Notes: generated from the sequence alone by a model not told the origin. Positions 51,871 to 61,830 are shown, numbered from the stretch's first letter. The stretch: DNA of 64,000 bases from Pedobacter sp. JY14-1 (GCF_029269825.1 NZ_JARJHU010000003.1:596475-660474), one strand, 5' to 3'. Numbers and translations are program-made.

Positions 51871-53985
51871 ATGGCAAGAGATTTAAAATACACAAGAAAC
51901 ATTGGTATCGCGGCGCACATCGATGCGGGTAAGACCACTACTACCGAGCGTATCCTTTATTATGCCGGTGTAAACCATAAAATTGGCGAGGTGCATGAAG
52001 GTGCGTCTACAATGGACTGGATGGTACAGGAGGCTGAACGTGGAATTACCATCACGTCTGCTGCCACTACTGTTTTTTGGCCATACCGTGGTAACAAATA
52101 TCAGGTGAATGTTATCGATACTCCAGGACACGTGGACTTTACTGTTGAGGTAAACCGTTCATTGCGTGTACTGGACGGATTGGTGTTTTTGTTTTCAGCT
52201 GTGGACGGTGTTGAACCTCAGTCTGAAACCAACTGGCGTCTGGCAAACAATTATGCAGTTCCGCGTATCGGTTTCGTGAATAAAATGGACCGCTCAGGTG
52301 CTGATTTCCTAAAGGTTGTGAAACAGGTAAAGGATATGCTGGGCAGTCATGCTGTTCCGTTGCAATTGCCGATCGGTTCTGAGGATGCTTTTAAAGGTGT
52401 AGTTGACCTGATCAATAATCGCGGTATTGTCTGGAATGAGCATGATAAGGGAATGACCTTTACTGAAGTGCCAATCCCAGACGATATGCTGGATGAAGTA
52501 GCAGAATGGAGAGAAAACTTACTGGAGGCGGTTGCTGATTACGATGAGTCGCTGATGGAGAAGTTCTTTGATGATCCAAATTCGATCACTGAACGTGAGA
52601 TACTGGATGCGTTGCGTAAGGCAACTCTGGATGCGAAGATCGTTCCCATGGTTTGTGGATCTTCTTTCAAGAACAAGGGTGTTCAGACTATGCTTGACCT
52701 GGTTATGGAGTTATTACCTTCACCGCTGGATGTGGATGGCATCACTGGTACCAACCCGAATACAGGCGAGGAAATCGTTCGTCAACCGGATGTTAACGAA
52801 CCGTTCTCTGCACTTGCATTTAAAATCGCGACTGACCCCTTTGTAGGGCGTCTATGCTTTATCCGTGTTTATTCAGGTAATCTGGAAGCAGGTTCTTATG
52901 TGTATAATGCACGTTCAGAAGGCAAAGAACGTATCTCGCGTATTTTCCAGATGCATGCCAATAAGCAAAACCCTATTCCTAACGTAGGAGCTGGTGATAT
53001 TGCTGCGGTAGTAGGCTTTAAGGATATCAAAACAGGTGATACGCTTTGTGATGAGAAGAATCCTATCGTTCTTGAGTCTATGGTGTTCCCGGATCCGGTT
53101 ATCGGTTTGGCGATTGAACCTAAGACTCAGGCTGACGTAGATAAACTGGGTATTGCATTGGGTAAACTGGCAGAAGAGGATCCTACTTTCAGGGTTCAGA
53201 CTGATGAAGAGACCGGACAGACTGTAATCTCTGGTATGGGAGAGCTTCATCTGGACATCCTGATCGATCGTTTGAAGCGCGAATTCAAGGTAGAGGTAAA
53301 CCAGGGCGCACCTCAGGTTGCTTATAAAGAGGCGATTACAGGTTCTACACAGCATCGTGAGACTTATAAGAAGCAAACTGGTGGTCGTGGTAAGTTCGCA
53401 GATATCCAGGTGGTGATTTCTCCGATCGACGAGGATTTCGAAAAAGGTGGTCTACAGTTCGTGAACGAGATCGTAGGTGGTGCTATTCCTCGCGAATTCA
53501 TCCCTTCTGTAGAAAAAGGTTTTGCCGCTGCTATGTCTAATGGTGTTTTGGCTGGCTTCCCTCTGCCTGATATGAAAGTCCGTCTAATCGATGGTTCATT
53601 TCACGCAGTCGACTCTGATGCATTGTCCTTCGAGATCGCAGCACGTTCCGCTTTCCGTGAAGCATTGCCTAAGTGTAAGCCTGTGTTGATGGAGCCGATC
53701 ATGAAGATTGAGGTACTAACTCCCGAGGAAAACATGGGTGATGTAATGGGTGACCTTAACCGTCGTCGTGGACAGCTGCAAGGCATGGATACACGTAATG
53801 GTGCACAGGTGATCAAGGCTTTGGTACCACTGTCGGAAATGTTTGGTTATGTAACCCAGTTGCGTACCATTACTTCGGGCCGTGCAACTTCTACGATGGA
53901 GTTTGACCACTATGAGCCAGCGCCTAAAAACGTTCAGGATGAAGTGATCGCGAAGTCTAAAGGTAAAGTTAAATCTTTAGATTAA
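51871..53985 (+). CDS. fusA: Elongation factor G
   Basis: The 704-residue GTPase drives ribosomal translocation. G1 is [15 protein letters not shown]3 DTPGHVDF and G4 NKMD; domains II-V follow ([30 protein letters not shown]). Length and order are canonical for EF-G1. It starts 21 nt after rpsG. Confidence 0.99.
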   Translation: MARDLKYTRNIGIAAHIDAGKTTTTERILYYAGVNHKIGEVHEGASTMDWMVQEAERGITITSAATTVFWPYRGNKYQVNVIDTPGHVDFTVEVNRSLRVLDGLVFLFSAVDGVEPQSETNWRLANNYAVPRIGFVNKMDRSGADFLKVVKQVKDMLGSHAVPLQLPIGSEDAFKGVVDLINNRGIVWNEHDKGMTFTEVPIPDDMLDEVAEWRENLLEAVADYDESLMEKFFDDPNSITEREILDALRKATLDAKIVPMVCGSSFKNKGVQTMLDLVMELLPSPLDVDGITGTNPNTGEEIVRQPDVNEPFSALAFKIATDPFVGRLCFIRVYSGNLEAGSYVYNARSEGKERISRIFQMHANKQNPIPNVGAGDIAAVVGFKDIKTGDTLCDEKNPIVLESMVFPDPVIGLAIEPKTQADVDKLGIALGKLAEEDPTFRVQTDEETGQTVISGMGELHLDILIDRLKREFKVEVNQGAPQVAYKEAITGSTQHRETYKKQTGGRGKFADIQVVISPIDEDFEKGGLQFVNEIVGGAIPREFIPSVEKGFAAAMSNGVLAGFPLPDMKVRLIDGSFHAVDSDALSFEIAARSAFREALPKCKPVLMEPIMKIEVLTPEENMGDVMGDLNRRRGQLQGMDTRNGAQVIKALVPLSEMFGYVTQLRTITSGRATSTMEFDHYEPAPKNVQDEVIAKSKGKVKSLD

Positions 53986-53998
53986 TCCATACAATAAT

Positions 53999-54022
53999 GG
54001 CACCGGACTTAGGTCCGGTGCC
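53999..54022 (+). other. Stem-loop between fusA and rpsJ
   Basis: GGCACCGGAC, TTAG, GTCCGGTGCC forms a perfect 10-bp stem 13 nt after the fusA stop. No T-run follows. A second, weaker pairing (GGCA at 54040, TGCC at 54067) lies downstream, before rpsJ. Confidence 0.7.
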
Positions 54023-54086
54023 TATTAAAGATAAACGGCGGCAGGTTATTAATAGCTCTAACAAGTTGCCTTAATTAAATAAAACA

Positions 54087-54392
54087 ATGAGCCAAAGAAT
54101 CAGAATCAAATTGAAATCTTACGATTACAATCTCGTAGACAAGTCTGCTGAGAAAATCGTAAAGACCGTTAAGCCGACAGGCGCGGTAGTGAGCGGACCT
54201 ATTCCGTTGCCAACTGAAAAGAAAGTGTTTACCGTATTGCGTTCACCGCATGTAAACAAAAAAGCACGTGAACAGTTTCAATTATGTGCTTACAAGCGTC
54301 TGCTGGACATCTACAGTTCAAACTCTAAGACAGTTGATGCTTTAATGAAGCTTGAATTGCCTAGTGGTGTTGAAGTAGAGATCAAAGTTTAA
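54087..54392 (+). CDS. rpsJ: 30S ribosomal protein S10
   Basis: The 101-residue protein ([35 protein letters not shown] segment) also acts as NusE in antitermination. It is followed by a strong terminator rather than by rplC, so the S10 operon is broken here. Confidence 0.99.
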   Translation: MSQRIRIKLKSYDYNLVDKSAEKIVKTVKPTGAVVSGPIPLPTEKKVFTVLRSPHVNKKAREQFQLCAYKRLLDIYSSNSKTVDALMKLELPSGVEVEIKV

Positions 54393-54407
54393 CGGATTTT
54401 AATTTTA

Positions 54408-54443
54408 GCAAAACGGTCCCGGGAATTCCCGGGACCGTTTTGC
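54408..54443. terminator. Bidirectional terminator after rpsJ
   Basis: A perfect 36-nt palindrome centred on AATT (arms of GCAAAACGGTCCCGGGAA) with four T on each exit side. It separates rpsJ from the convergent coiled-coil protein gene. Confidence 0.85.
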
Positions 54444-54473
54444 TTTATCGGTTTCATTCTTTTAAATTTCGTG

Positions 54474-55076
54474 TCATCGGTTTCTTAGTTCTTCGAGTTT
54501 GTTCCGCTCGTCCTGGAGTTCTCGTGCAAGTTTCTTTTCCTTTTCATTGGCTTTGACTTTGTAGGCTTGATATTCCTGGCTGATTTCTTCATATAAAGTG
54601 CTCCGGTAGCGCGCTTCATGTATGTTTTTTGCAGATCTGAGGATTACGATGATCAGTGTCAGCGTGAGGGTGAGGATAAGCCCCCATACAATAAGGTTAT
54701 AATTGCCTTTTGTAAAGCTGATTCCAAGGAGACTGATTTTGTTGATCTTTGCGTTAGAGCTGGCCAGAGAGTTTTCGGTACCGCTGATGTGCTGCTTCAG
54801 ATTTCTGATTTCACTTTTGTATCCGCTGATCTCTTTTTTTGCGCTTGAAAGTTGTCGTTTTGATATGGCCAAGGTATCCTGAACACTTTTCCAGAATGTG
54901 CTAAGCCTATAGGGATTGATCATTTTATAACCGTCCAATGTCCGGGATTTGCTGAGCAGGAGCTGATATTGTCCATTGATACTGGGATCTGTTCTGATGC
55001 TGTCTGGCTTGAACTGTGCTTTTGCATTGGTCAAAAAAAATACAAATACAATCAGGGTTGATAGGGGGTTTCTCAT
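54474..55076 (-). CDS. Coiled-coil membrane protein of unknown function
   Basis: The 200-residue protein has a signal peptide (MRNPLSTLIVFVFFLTNAKA), a periplasmic coiled coil (about 60-115), one transmembrane helix (about 128-147; LIVWGLILTLTLTLIIVIL) and a charged cytoplasmic coiled coil (about 150-200). I recall relatives that are mislabelled as tRNA (guanine-N1)-methyltransferase; no methyltransferase motif is visible. It is inserted between rpsJ and rplC on the opposite strand. Confidence 0.8.
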   Translation of the reverse strand: MRNPLSTLIVFVFFLTNAKAQFKPDSIRTDPSINGQYQLLLSKSRTLDGYKMINPYRLSTFWKSVQDTLAISKRQLSSAKKEISGYKSEIRNLKQHISGTENSLASSNAKINKISLLGISFTKGNYNLIVWGLILTLTLTLIIVILRSAKNIHEARYRSTLYEEISQEYQAYKVKANEKEKKLARELQDERNKLEELRNR

Positions 55077-55126
55077 AAGCCGAAATTTATTCGTTTGCCT
55101 AATTTAACAATCGTATTTTAAATTTA

Positions 55127-55155
55127 TTGTGTTATGACGGCAGATAGTATATTTG
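55127..55155 (+). promoter_or_regulatory. Promoter of the TSUP transporter gene
   Basis: TTG (55127-55129), 18 nt, TATATTTG (55148-55155), then 6 nt to the ATG at 55162. Another very short leader. Confidence 0.6.
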
Positions 55156-55161
55156 CGATGC

Positions 55162-55998
55162 ATGTCTGTATTGCTGTTTACATTTATTGTTCTGACGGGT
55201 GCTTTTATTGCCGGCCTGGTAGGAGCGCTTACGGGGCTTGGCGGGGGAGTAATCATTATACCGCTCCTAACTCTGCTTCTTAAGGTAGATATCCATTATG
55301 CTATCGGGGCATCCATCATCTCTGTAATTGCGACTTCTTCGGGTGCGGCTGCTACTTATGTAAAGGAAGGGATTACTAATGTGCGTATCGGAATGTTTCT
55401 TGAAATAGCTACTACTGTTAGTGCAATTGTGGGTGCAGTTGTTACTATTTTTGTTGATCCAGATTATATTGCAGTAATTTTTGGTATTGTTCTGGTGTTT
55501 TCAGCACTGATGATGCTCAAAAAGAAAAATGAGCATACTGATGATAAACCTGCTGACAGGCTTGCGGTTTTATTGAGGCTTGACGGACGTTACCCCGCAA
55601 ATGGAGAATGGAAGTATTATCAGGTACACCACGTTGCAGGTGGTTTTCTGATGATGTTTGTGGCTGGACTGATCTCGGGGTTACTGGGGATTGGTTCGGG
55701 GGCTTTAAAGGTAATTGCGATGGATAATATTATGAAAATCCCCTTCAAGGTATCTACCACAACTAGTAACTTTATGATGGGAGTAACTGGTGCTGCGAGT
55801 GCGATAGTGTATTTTCACCGTGGACAAATTGATCCTGGGATTGCTATGCCTGTAGCTTTGGGCGTGCTCTCCGGTTCAATCCTGGGAGCCAGGCTATTGA
55901 TCCGCGTGCAAACGGATAAGCTGAAGTTATTTTTTGCTGTAGTTGTTTTATTTCTGGCTTCGCAAATGATTTATAATGGATTGACTGACGGTTTATAG
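55162..55998 (+). CDS. TSUP (TauE/SafE) family anion transporter
   Basis: The 278-residue membrane protein has about eight helices in two repeats, each opening with the glycine-rich TSUP motif: GALTGLGGGVIIIPLLTLLL near the start and GLISGLLGIGSGALKVIAMD in the second half. TSUP proteins move sulfite, sulfoacetate, thiosulfate or other anions across the inner membrane. The start at ATG 55162 is chosen because the upstream in-frame TTG lies in the -7 element. It pairs with the DUF1634 gene 2 nt downstream. Confidence 0.9.
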   Translation: MSVLLFTFIVLTGAFIAGLVGALTGLGGGVIIIPLLTLLLKVDIHYAIGASIISVIATSSGAAATYVKEGITNVRIGMFLEIATTVSAIVGAVVTIFVDPDYIAVIFGIVLVFSALMMLKKKNEHTDDKPADRLAVLLRLDGRYPANGEWKYYQVHHVAGGFLMMFVAGLISGLLGIGSGALKVIAMDNIMKIPFKVSTTTSNFMMGVTGAASAIVYFHRGQIDPGIAMPVALGVLSGSILGARLLIRVQTDKLKLFFAVVVLFLASQMIYNGLTDGL

Positions 55999-56000
55999 AT

Positions 56001-56396
56001 ATGAAGAATGTGAATATAAATAGGTCAGGAGACAGAGATATACAGTTGATTCTGGGTGCTTTGTTGCGAGTGGGAATTATAAGCTCAATGAGTGTCGTGT
56101 TTGTAGGGGCGCTGATTTATTTGTTTTTTCACTATAGGGATCTGGTCAATTATGCCAAATTTGATCCGGCACAAGCACCGAAGGGTTCTATTGGAGAAAT
56201 ACTATCGGGATTGACTACAGGTAACGGAGAGTCGGTGATACAAATGGGAATCCTACTATTGATATTTACACCGGTGCTACGTATTTTGTTTTCTATTTTT
56301 GGCTTTATGATCGAAAGGGATTATCTCTATGTGTTGATTGGCGTATTTGTATTGACTGTTATATTGTTTGGCCTAAGCAATAAACTGATGGTCTGA
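56001..56396 (+). CDS. DUF1634 membrane protein, TSUP partner
   Basis: The 131-residue protein has three helices (about 23-45, 80-100 and 108-127) with the DUF1634 pattern GALLRVGIISSMSVVFVGAL and GILLLIFTPVLRILFSIFGF. DUF1634 genes recur next to TSUP genes, and the two probably form one transport unit. The coupling by 2 nt supports this. Confidence 0.87.
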   Translation: MKNVNINRSGDRDIQLILGALLRVGIISSMSVVFVGALIYLFFHYRDLVNYAKFDPAQAPKGSIGEILSGLTTGNGESVIQMGILLLIFTPVLRILFSIFGFMIERDYLYVLIGVFVLTVILFGLSNKLMV

Positions 56397-56462
56397 TCTC
56401 ATTTAAAGTAGTGTGGGCCACAATTTCTTTTAGCATTTATTTGAAAAAATAAGTGCTAACTA

Positions 56463-56510
56463 TTTGAAAATTAAGATTTCTTTTCTATTTTTGCCGTCCC
56501 TTTGCGGGGA
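56463..56510 (+). promoter_or_regulatory. rplC operon promoter with 5' hairpin
   Basis: TTTG (56463-56466), 19 nt, TATTTTTG (56486-56493) is the best promoter match in the window. TCCC (56497-56500) pairs with GGGA (56507-56510) right after the predicted start of transcription. Confidence 0.8.
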
Positions 56511-56570
56511 TTGTATATCCACCTTGAACGAAGCCCTACTGCTTCGATGGGTGTTAATTTAAAATAGAAA
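56511..56570 (+). promoter_or_regulatory. Structured leader of the rplC operon
   Basis: CGAAG (about 56528) pairs with CTTCG (about 56541) inside an outer CACC/GGGTG pairing. The 70-nt leader could be an autoregulatory site for L4 or L3, but I see no known motif. Confidence 0.4.
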
Positions 56571-57188
56571 ATGTCAGGTATTATTGGAAAAAAAGTAGGA
56601 ATGACCAGTATTTTCAATGCCGATGGGAAAAATATTCCATGTACGGTAATTGAAGCTGGGCCTTGTGTGGTAACACAAGTGAAGACCGCCGAAAAGGACG
56701 GTTATGAGTCTGTTCAGTTGAGCTATGATGAAGCTAAAGAGAAGAACACGACACAGCCTTTGAAAGGCCATTTTAAGAAAGCTGGTACTACGCCTAAGCG
56801 TAAGCTGGTTGAATTTGCGCCGTTCGAGGATTCTTTGAATCTGGGTGACACAGTGACTGTGGATATCTTCAGTGAAGGAGATTTTGTAGATGTTGTTGGT
56901 ACATCAAAGGGTAAAGGTCATCAGGGTGTTGTGAAGCGCCATGGCTTTGGAGGTGTTGGGGGGCAGACCCATGGACAGCACAACAGAATGCGTGCTCCTG
57001 GTTCACTAGGTGCATCTTCTTATCCTTCTCGCGTATTCAAAGGTATGCGTATGGCGGGCAGAATGGGTGGAGACAGGGTTAAGATTCAGAACCTTCAGGT
57101 TTTGAAAGTTTATGCTGATCAAAATCTTTTAGTAGTTAGTGGCTCTGTTCCAGGAGCTAAGGGTTCTTACGTAATCTTAGATAAGTAA
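56571..57188 (+). CDS. rplC: 50S ribosomal protein L3
   Basis: The 205-residue protein begins [20 protein letters not shown] and has the peptidyl-transferase loop region ([33 protein letters not shown]). First gene of the long L3-to-L6 operon. Confidence 0.99.
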   Translation: MSGIIGKKVGMTSIFNADGKNIPCTVIEAGPCVVTQVKTAEKDGYESVQLSYDEAKEKNTTQPLKGHFKKAGTTPKRKLVEFAPFEDSLNLGDTVTVDIFSEGDFVDVVGTSKGKGHQGVVKRHGFGGVGGQTHGQHNRMRAPGSLGASSYPSRVFKGMRMAGRMGGDRVKIQNLQVLKVYADQNLLVVSGSVPGAKGSYVILDK

Positions 57189-57192
57189 GCAG

Positions 57193-57822
57193 ATGGAAGT
57201 TAAAGTATTAAACATTTCAGGAAAAGAAACAGGTGCCAAGGTGCAGCTTCCTGAATTTATTTTTGATATCGCTCCGGTTGACCATGCGATCTACCTGGAC
57301 ATTAAGCAATATCTTGCTAATCAGCGTCAGGGTACCCATAAGTCTAAGCAGCGTAATGAGATTGCCGGATCTACCCGCAAGCTGTATAAGCAAAAGGGGA
57401 CTGGTGGTGCCCGTGCAGGAAGTATCAAGTCTCCATTATTCAATGGTGGTGGTCGCGTATTCGGTCCTCAGCCAAGGGACTATAGTTTTAAACTGAACAA
57501 AAAGCTTAAAGTACTAGCAAGGAAGTCTGCTCTTACTTATAAAGCACATGACCAGAATGTTGTGGTACTCGAAGATTTTACATTCGACTCGGTGAAGACT
57601 AAGAATTATGTAAACCTGGTTAACGCGTTGAACCTTGCAGGTGAAAAGACTTTGCTGGTTTTACCTTCACAAAATAACAATATCTATTTATCAAGCAGAA
57701 ACATTCAGAAGGCAAAGGTGATTACCGCCGCTGAGTTGAATACCTATGATGTATTGAACTGCGGCAAGCTGTTGCTGACTACTGATTCTCTTAAAACCCT
57801 GGAGGAGGCGTTTGCCAAGTAA
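57193..57822 (+). CDS. rplD: 50S ribosomal protein L4
   Basis: The 209-residue protein shows the exit-tunnel loop ([39 protein letters not shown]). In enterics L4 represses this operon; a comparable site here is not proven. Starts 4 nt after rplC. Confidence 0.99.
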   Translation: MEVKVLNISGKETGAKVQLPEFIFDIAPVDHAIYLDIKQYLANQRQGTHKSKQRNEIAGSTRKLYKQKGTGGARAGSIKSPLFNGGGRVFGPQPRDYSFKLNKKLKVLARKSALTYKAHDQNVVVLEDFTFDSVKTKNYVNLVNALNLAGEKTLLVLPSQNNNIYLSSRNIQKAKVITAAELNTYDVLNCGKLLLTTDSLKTLEEAFAK

Positions 57823-57824
57823 TA

Positions 57825-58115
57825 ATGGAACTTTTAAGAAAACCGATATTAACAGAAAAGGCTTCAGCCTTAACCGAAAAGTCTAACCGTTTTACATTTA
57901 AGGTAGACCATAAAGCGAACAAACTGCAGATCAAGCAACTGATTGAGAAAATGTATGGTGTTAATGTGCTTGCGGTGAATACAATGGTGGTTGATGGTAA
58001 AGTGAAGACCAGAAATACCAAGGCTGGGTTTGTGACCGGACGCAGTCCGAAATATAAGAAGGCTATCGTTACCCTTAAAGAAGGCGAAACTATAGACTAT
58101 TACGCTAATCTTTAA
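57825..58115 (+). CDS. rplW: 50S ribosomal protein L23
   Basis: The 96-residue protein at the tunnel exit (LRKPILTEKASALTEKSNRF, IKQLIEKMYGVNVLAVNT) docks trigger factor and SRP. Starts 2 nt after rplD. Confidence 0.99.
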   Translation: MELLRKPILTEKASALTEKSNRFTFKVDHKANKLQIKQLIEKMYGVNVLAVNTMVVDGKVKTRNTKAGFVTGRSPKYKKAIVTLKEGETIDYYANL

Positions 58116-58138
58116 TAAGAATTGAATAAGTATAAACT

Positions 58139-58963
58139 ATGGGCTTAAGAAAATTTAAACCAGTTACTCCGGGTACCCGCTTCAGGGTTGGGGCCAGCTT
58201 TACGGAGATTACAGCAACCAAGCCCGAAAAATCATTGGTTGTATCTTCTAAGAAATCGGGAGGGCGTAACAATACAGGTAAAATGACCATGCGTTATATT
58301 GGTGGTGGTCACAAGCAATCTTATCGTTTAATTGATTTTAAACGTAATAAGTTCGACATCCCTGCCACCGTTGCGACTATTGAGTACGATCCTAACCGTA
58401 CAGCAAGGATCGCTTTGCTGAACTATGCAGATGGCGAGAAGCGCTATATTATTGCCCCTGAAGGACTACAGGTTGGACAGAAAGTTGTATCAGGTGATAC
58501 TGCTACCCCTGAAATCGGAAACACATTGAAACTGGCGAACATTCCGCTGGGTTCAATTATCCACAACGTGGAAATTCATCCGGGACGGGGAGCGCAGCTG
58601 GCACGTAGTGCCGGTGCCTATGCACAACTTGCTGCCCGCGATGGTAAGTATGCGACTTTGAAAATGCCTTCGGGTGAAACCAGGTTGATTCTGACTGCTT
58701 GTCTGGCAACTATCGGAGCTGTTTCCAACTCTGACCATTCGAATGAAGTACTGGGTAAGGCAGGACGCAGCCGTTGGGTCGGTCGTCGTCCGAGGACACG
58801 TCCGGTAGCTATGAACCCTGTAGATCACCCGATGGGTGGTGGCGAGGGCCGTGCATCCGGAGGCCAGCCACGGTCAAGGAACGGTGTTTATGCTAAAGGT
58901 TATAAAACCCGTACCCTGAAAAAATACTCAAATCGTTTCATCATAGAGAAAAGGAAGAAATAA
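58139..58963 (+). CDS. rplB: 50S ribosomal protein L2
   Basis: The 274-residue protein has the conserved [20 protein letters not shown] and the C-terminal loop [18 protein letters not shown], whose histidine lies near the peptidyl-transferase centre. Its stop overlaps the rpsS start by one nucleotide (TAATG). Confidence 0.99.
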   Translation: MGLRKFKPVTPGTRFRVGASFTEITATKPEKSLVVSSKKSGGRNNTGKMTMRYIGGGHKQSYRLIDFKRNKFDIPATVATIEYDPNRTARIALLNYADGEKRYIIAPEGLQVGQKVVSGDTATPEIGNTLKLANIPLGSIIHNVEIHPGRGAQLARSAGAYAQLAARDGKYATLKMPSGETRLILTACLATIGAVSNSDHSNEVLGKAGRSRWVGRRPRTRPVAMNPVDHPMGGGEGRASGGQPRSRNGVYAKGYKTRTLKKYSNRFIIEKRKK

Positions 58964-59229
58964 TGGCTCGTTCAATTAAAAAAGGACCTTATATTGACCA
59001 TAACGTAGAGAAGAAGGTTGTCTCTATGAATGATTCAGGCAAAAAGTCTGTGATCAAAACTTGGTCTCGCAGATCAATGATCTCACCGGATTTTGTGGGA
59101 CATACATTTGCAGTACACAACGGTAATAAATTTATACCGGTATACGTAACAGAAAACATGGTTGGTCATAAGCTGGGAGAGTTTGCTCCAACCAGAACAT
59201 TTAGAGGGCACTCTGAAAAGAAAAAGTAA
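58963..59229 (+). CDS. rpsS: 30S ribosomal protein S19
   Basis: The 88-residue head protein ([50 protein letters not shown]) forms a complex with S13. Translation is coupled to rplB by the TAATG overlap. Confidence 0.99.
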   Translation: MARSIKKGPYIDHNVEKKVVSMNDSGKKSVIKTWSRRSMISPDFVGHTFAVHNGNKFIPVYVTENMVGHKLGEFAPTRTFRGHSEKKK

Positions 59230-59236
59230 TTAAGAG

Positions 59237-59599
59237 ATGGAAGCAGTAGCGAAATTAAACAATTGTCCAACCTCGCCGCGTAAGATGCGTCTGGTTGTAG
59301 ATCTTATCAGAGGTGAACGCGTAGAAAAAGCTTTACATATTTTGAAATTTACCAATAAGGATGCGGCTGTAAGGGTTGAGAAACTTTTATTGTCGGCGAT
59401 CAAAAACTGGGAAAGCAAAAATGAAGGTTCACGCCCTGAAGAAAGTCAGTTATATGTGAAAACAGTGATGGTAGGCGGTGGCCGTCAGTTAAAGAGACTG
59501 AGACCTGCTCCTCAGGGACGTGGATACAGAATCCGTAAGCGTTCCAACCACGTTACACTGATTGTAGATAGTAAAAACGTTGAAACTCAAACTAATTAA
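59237..59599 (+). CDS. rplV: 50S ribosomal protein L22
   Basis: The 120-residue protein ([40 protein letters not shown]) has the beta-hairpin that lines the exit tunnel, of wild-type appearance at the macrolide loop. Confidence 0.99.
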   Translation: MEAVAKLNNCPTSPRKMRLVVDLIRGERVEKALHILKFTNKDAAVRVEKLLLSAIKNWESKNEGSRPEESQLYVKTVMVGGGRQLKRLRPAPQGRGYRIRKRSNHVTLIVDSKNVETQTN

Positions 59600-59604
59600 C
59601 AGAA

Positions 59605-60447
59605 ATGGGACAAAAAGCACATCCAATAGGTAACAGGTTAGGAATCATCAAAGGTTGGGATTCTAACTGGTTCGGGGGCAACAACTATGCTGATAAATTA
59701 GTTGAGGATGAGAAAATAAGAAAATACCTCTCAGCACGTATTGCTAAGGGTGGTGTTGCAAAGGTAGTGATTGAGCGCACGCTGAAACGCATTACCGTGA
59801 CCATCCATACTGCTCGTCCGGGTATTGTGATCGGAAAGGCAGGTCAGGAAGTTGACAAAATCAAGGAAGAATTGAAGAAGTTGACTAAAAAGGAGATACA
59901 GATCAATATCTTTGAGATCAAACGTCCCGAGCTTGATGCGCAACTGGTTGCAGAGGGCGTAGCCAAACAGCTTGAGGCGAGGATCTCTTTCCGCAGAGCA
60001 ATGAAATCTACAATTGCCTCAACCATGCGTATGGGGGCAGAAGGTATCAAGATCATGACTTCAGGACGTCTTGGTGGTGCGGAGATGGCAAGAAACGAGC
60101 AATACAAAGAAGGAAGGATTCCTTTGCATACTTTCCGTGCAGATATAGACTATGCGCTTGCTGAGGCATTGACCACTTATGGTAAGATCGGTGTTAAGGT
60201 ATGGATCTGCAAAGGTGAAGTTTATGGTAAACGTGATCTTTCTCCTAACATCGGTGCCGCAAACAATGCCCCAGGTAAAGGTGGCAGGACTGAAGGTAGT
60301 GGATTCTCTGGCAGAGAAAGAGACGGCCGCGGTGGCGAAAGGAGAAATGACAGAGGCCGTGGCGGAAGAGGCCCTGGTCAGGGAGGTTCCGGATCAGGAA
60401 GAGATAACAGAGGCGGGAATACTCAGAACAGAGGGCCCCGTAAATAA
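59605..60447 (+). CDS. rpsC: 30S ribosomal protein S3 with Gly/Arg-rich tail
   Basis: The 280-residue protein has the KH domain ([20 protein letters not shown]) and C-terminal S3 domain ([40 protein letters not shown]). The last 55 residues or so form an extension rich in Gly, Arg, Asp and Asn with RGG-like units ([15 protein letters not shown]), which E. coli S3 lacks. Such tails are seen in other Bacteroidota. Confidence 0.98.
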   Translation: MGQKAHPIGNRLGIIKGWDSNWFGGNNYADKLVEDEKIRKYLSARIAKGGVAKVVIERTLKRITVTIHTARPGIVIGKAGQEVDKIKEELKKLTKKEIQINIFEIKRPELDAQLVAEGVAKQLEARISFRRAMKSTIASTMRMGAEGIKIMTSGRLGGAEMARNEQYKEGRIPLHTFRADIDYALAEALTTYGKIGVKVWICKGEVYGKRDLSPNIGAANNAPGKGGRTEGSGFSGRERDGRGGERRNDRGRGGRGPGQGGSGSGRDNRGGNTQNRGPRK

Positions 60448-60485
60448 TTAGTTAACAGATCGTTTTACGATAATATTAAGATAAA

Positions 60486-60908
60486 ATGTTACAGCCAAAA
60501 AGAACGAAGTTCAGAAAGATGCAAAAGGGCAGAATGAAAGGTTTAGCTACTCGTGGTGCTGAATTATCATTCGGATCCTTCGGGATCAAATCTTTGGAGG
60601 CGACCTGGATTACCAGTCGTCAGATAGAGGCAGCCCGTATTGCGGTAACTCGTTTCATGAAACGCGAAGGCCAGGTTTGGATCAGGATATTCCCGGATAA
60701 GCCGGTGACCAAAAAACCTGCCGAAGTGCGTATGGGTAAAGGTAAGGGCGCTCCTGAGTATTGGGTGGCCGTGGTAAGACCGGGGCGTATCATCTTCGAA
60801 GCAGAAGGTGTACCGTTGGAAATCGCTAAAGAAGCGATGAGACTTGCTGCTCAAAAATTACCTGTCCAGACTAAATTTGTAGTACGTAGAGATTACGTAG
60901 AAGCATAG
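60486..60908 (+). CDS. rplP: 50S ribosomal protein L16
   Basis: The 140-residue protein ([58 protein letters not shown]) sits by the A-site tRNA. A 74-nt gap with possible structure separates it from rpmC. Confidence 0.99.
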   Translation: MLQPKRTKFRKMQKGRMKGLATRGAELSFGSFGIKSLEATWITSRQIEAARIAVTRFMKREGQVWIRIFPDKPVTKKPAEVRMGKGKGAPEYWVAVVRPGRIIFEAEGVPLEIAKEAMRLAAQKLPVQTKFVVRRDYVEA

Positions 60909-60982
60909 TAAGAGTTTTGGGTTGGATGTTGTAAGTAACTTGTTATTATAACCGCTGGACCCAATTAATAAAAGATAACAAA

Positions 60983-61192
60983 ATGAAAAACTCAGAAATC
61001 AAAGGGCTTTCACAGGAGGAATTGATTGCCAGGATCGCCGAAGAAAAAGAGAACCTGGTTAAATTGAAATTTGCTCACGCAATTTCGGCTATAGAGAATC
61101 CTTCACGTATCAGTAAGGTAAGAAAAGATATAGCCCGATTAAAAACTGAAGTGACTCAGCGTAAAGCTCAGTCTGCTACTGAAATTAAATAA
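60983..61192 (+). CDS. rpmC: 50S ribosomal protein L29
   Basis: The 69-residue helical-hairpin protein (MKNSEIKGLSQEELIARIAE, NPSRISKVRKDIARLKTE) lies next to L23 at the tunnel exit. Confidence 0.98.
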   Translation: MKNSEIKGLSQEELIARIAEEKENLVKLKFAHAISAIENPSRISKVRKDIARLKTEVTQRKAQSATEIK

Positions 61193-61204
61193 TTTAGCGT
61201 CCAA

Positions 61205-61459
61205 ATGGAAAGACAATTAAGAAAAACAAGAACCGGGTTGGTAGTAAGCAACAAGATGGATAAGTCTATCGTTGTCGCAGTTGAGCGGAAAGTGAAGCAC
61301 CCGATCTATGGTAAGTTCGTGAAGAAAACTACCAAATTTATGGCTCATGACGAAAAGAATGATTGTGGTATCGGTGATACTGTGCTGATCATGGAAACAC
61401 GTCCGCTGAGCAAGAACAAGAACTGGAGATTAGTGCAAATTTTAGAAAGGGCTAAATAA
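61205..61459 (+). CDS. rpsQ: 30S ribosomal protein S17
   Basis: The 84-residue OB-fold protein ([40 protein letters not shown]) is a primary 16S rRNA binder. It starts 12 nt after rpmC. Confidence 0.98.
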   Translation: MERQLRKTRTGLVVSNKMDKSIVVAVERKVKHPIYGKFVKKTTKFMAHDEKNDCGIGDTVLIMETRPLSKNKNWRLVQILERAK

Positions 61460-61460
61460 C

Positions 61461-61829
61461 ATGGTACAACAGGAATCAAGATTAAACGTAGCCGATAATA
61501 GCGGTGCAAAAGAAGTATTGGTTATCCGTGTATTGGGTGGTACCGGTAAAAGATATGCTTCTATTGGTGATAAGATCGTTGTTACCGTAAAAAGCGCGCT
61601 TCCTTCAGGCAACATTAAGAAGGGAACAGTTTCTAAGGCAGTTGTGGTGAGGACCAAAAAGGAAATCAGACGTAAGGATGGATCTTATATCCGCTTTGAT
61701 GACAATGCGGCTGTACTACTGAATAATCAGGATGAGCCACGCGGAACACGTATCTTTGGACCGGTAGCAAGAGAACTGCGTGAAAAGCAATTCATGAAAA
61801 TTGTATCATTAGCACCGGAGGTATTATAA
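61461..61829 (+). CDS. rplN: 50S ribosomal protein L14
   Basis: The 122-residue protein ([40 protein letters not shown]) is at the subunit interface. It starts 1 nt after rpsQ. Confidence 0.99.
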   Translation: MVQQESRLNVADNSGAKEVLVIRVLGGTGKRYASIGDKIVVTVKSALPSGNIKKGTVSKAVVVRTKKEIRRKDGSYIRFDDNAAVLLNNQDEPRGTRIFGPVARELREKQFMKIVSLAPEVL

Positions 61830-61830
61830 A

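Noticed and set aside
53999..54022. Terminator after fusA
   Set aside because: No T-run after the stem; probable regulatory or processing hairpin instead.
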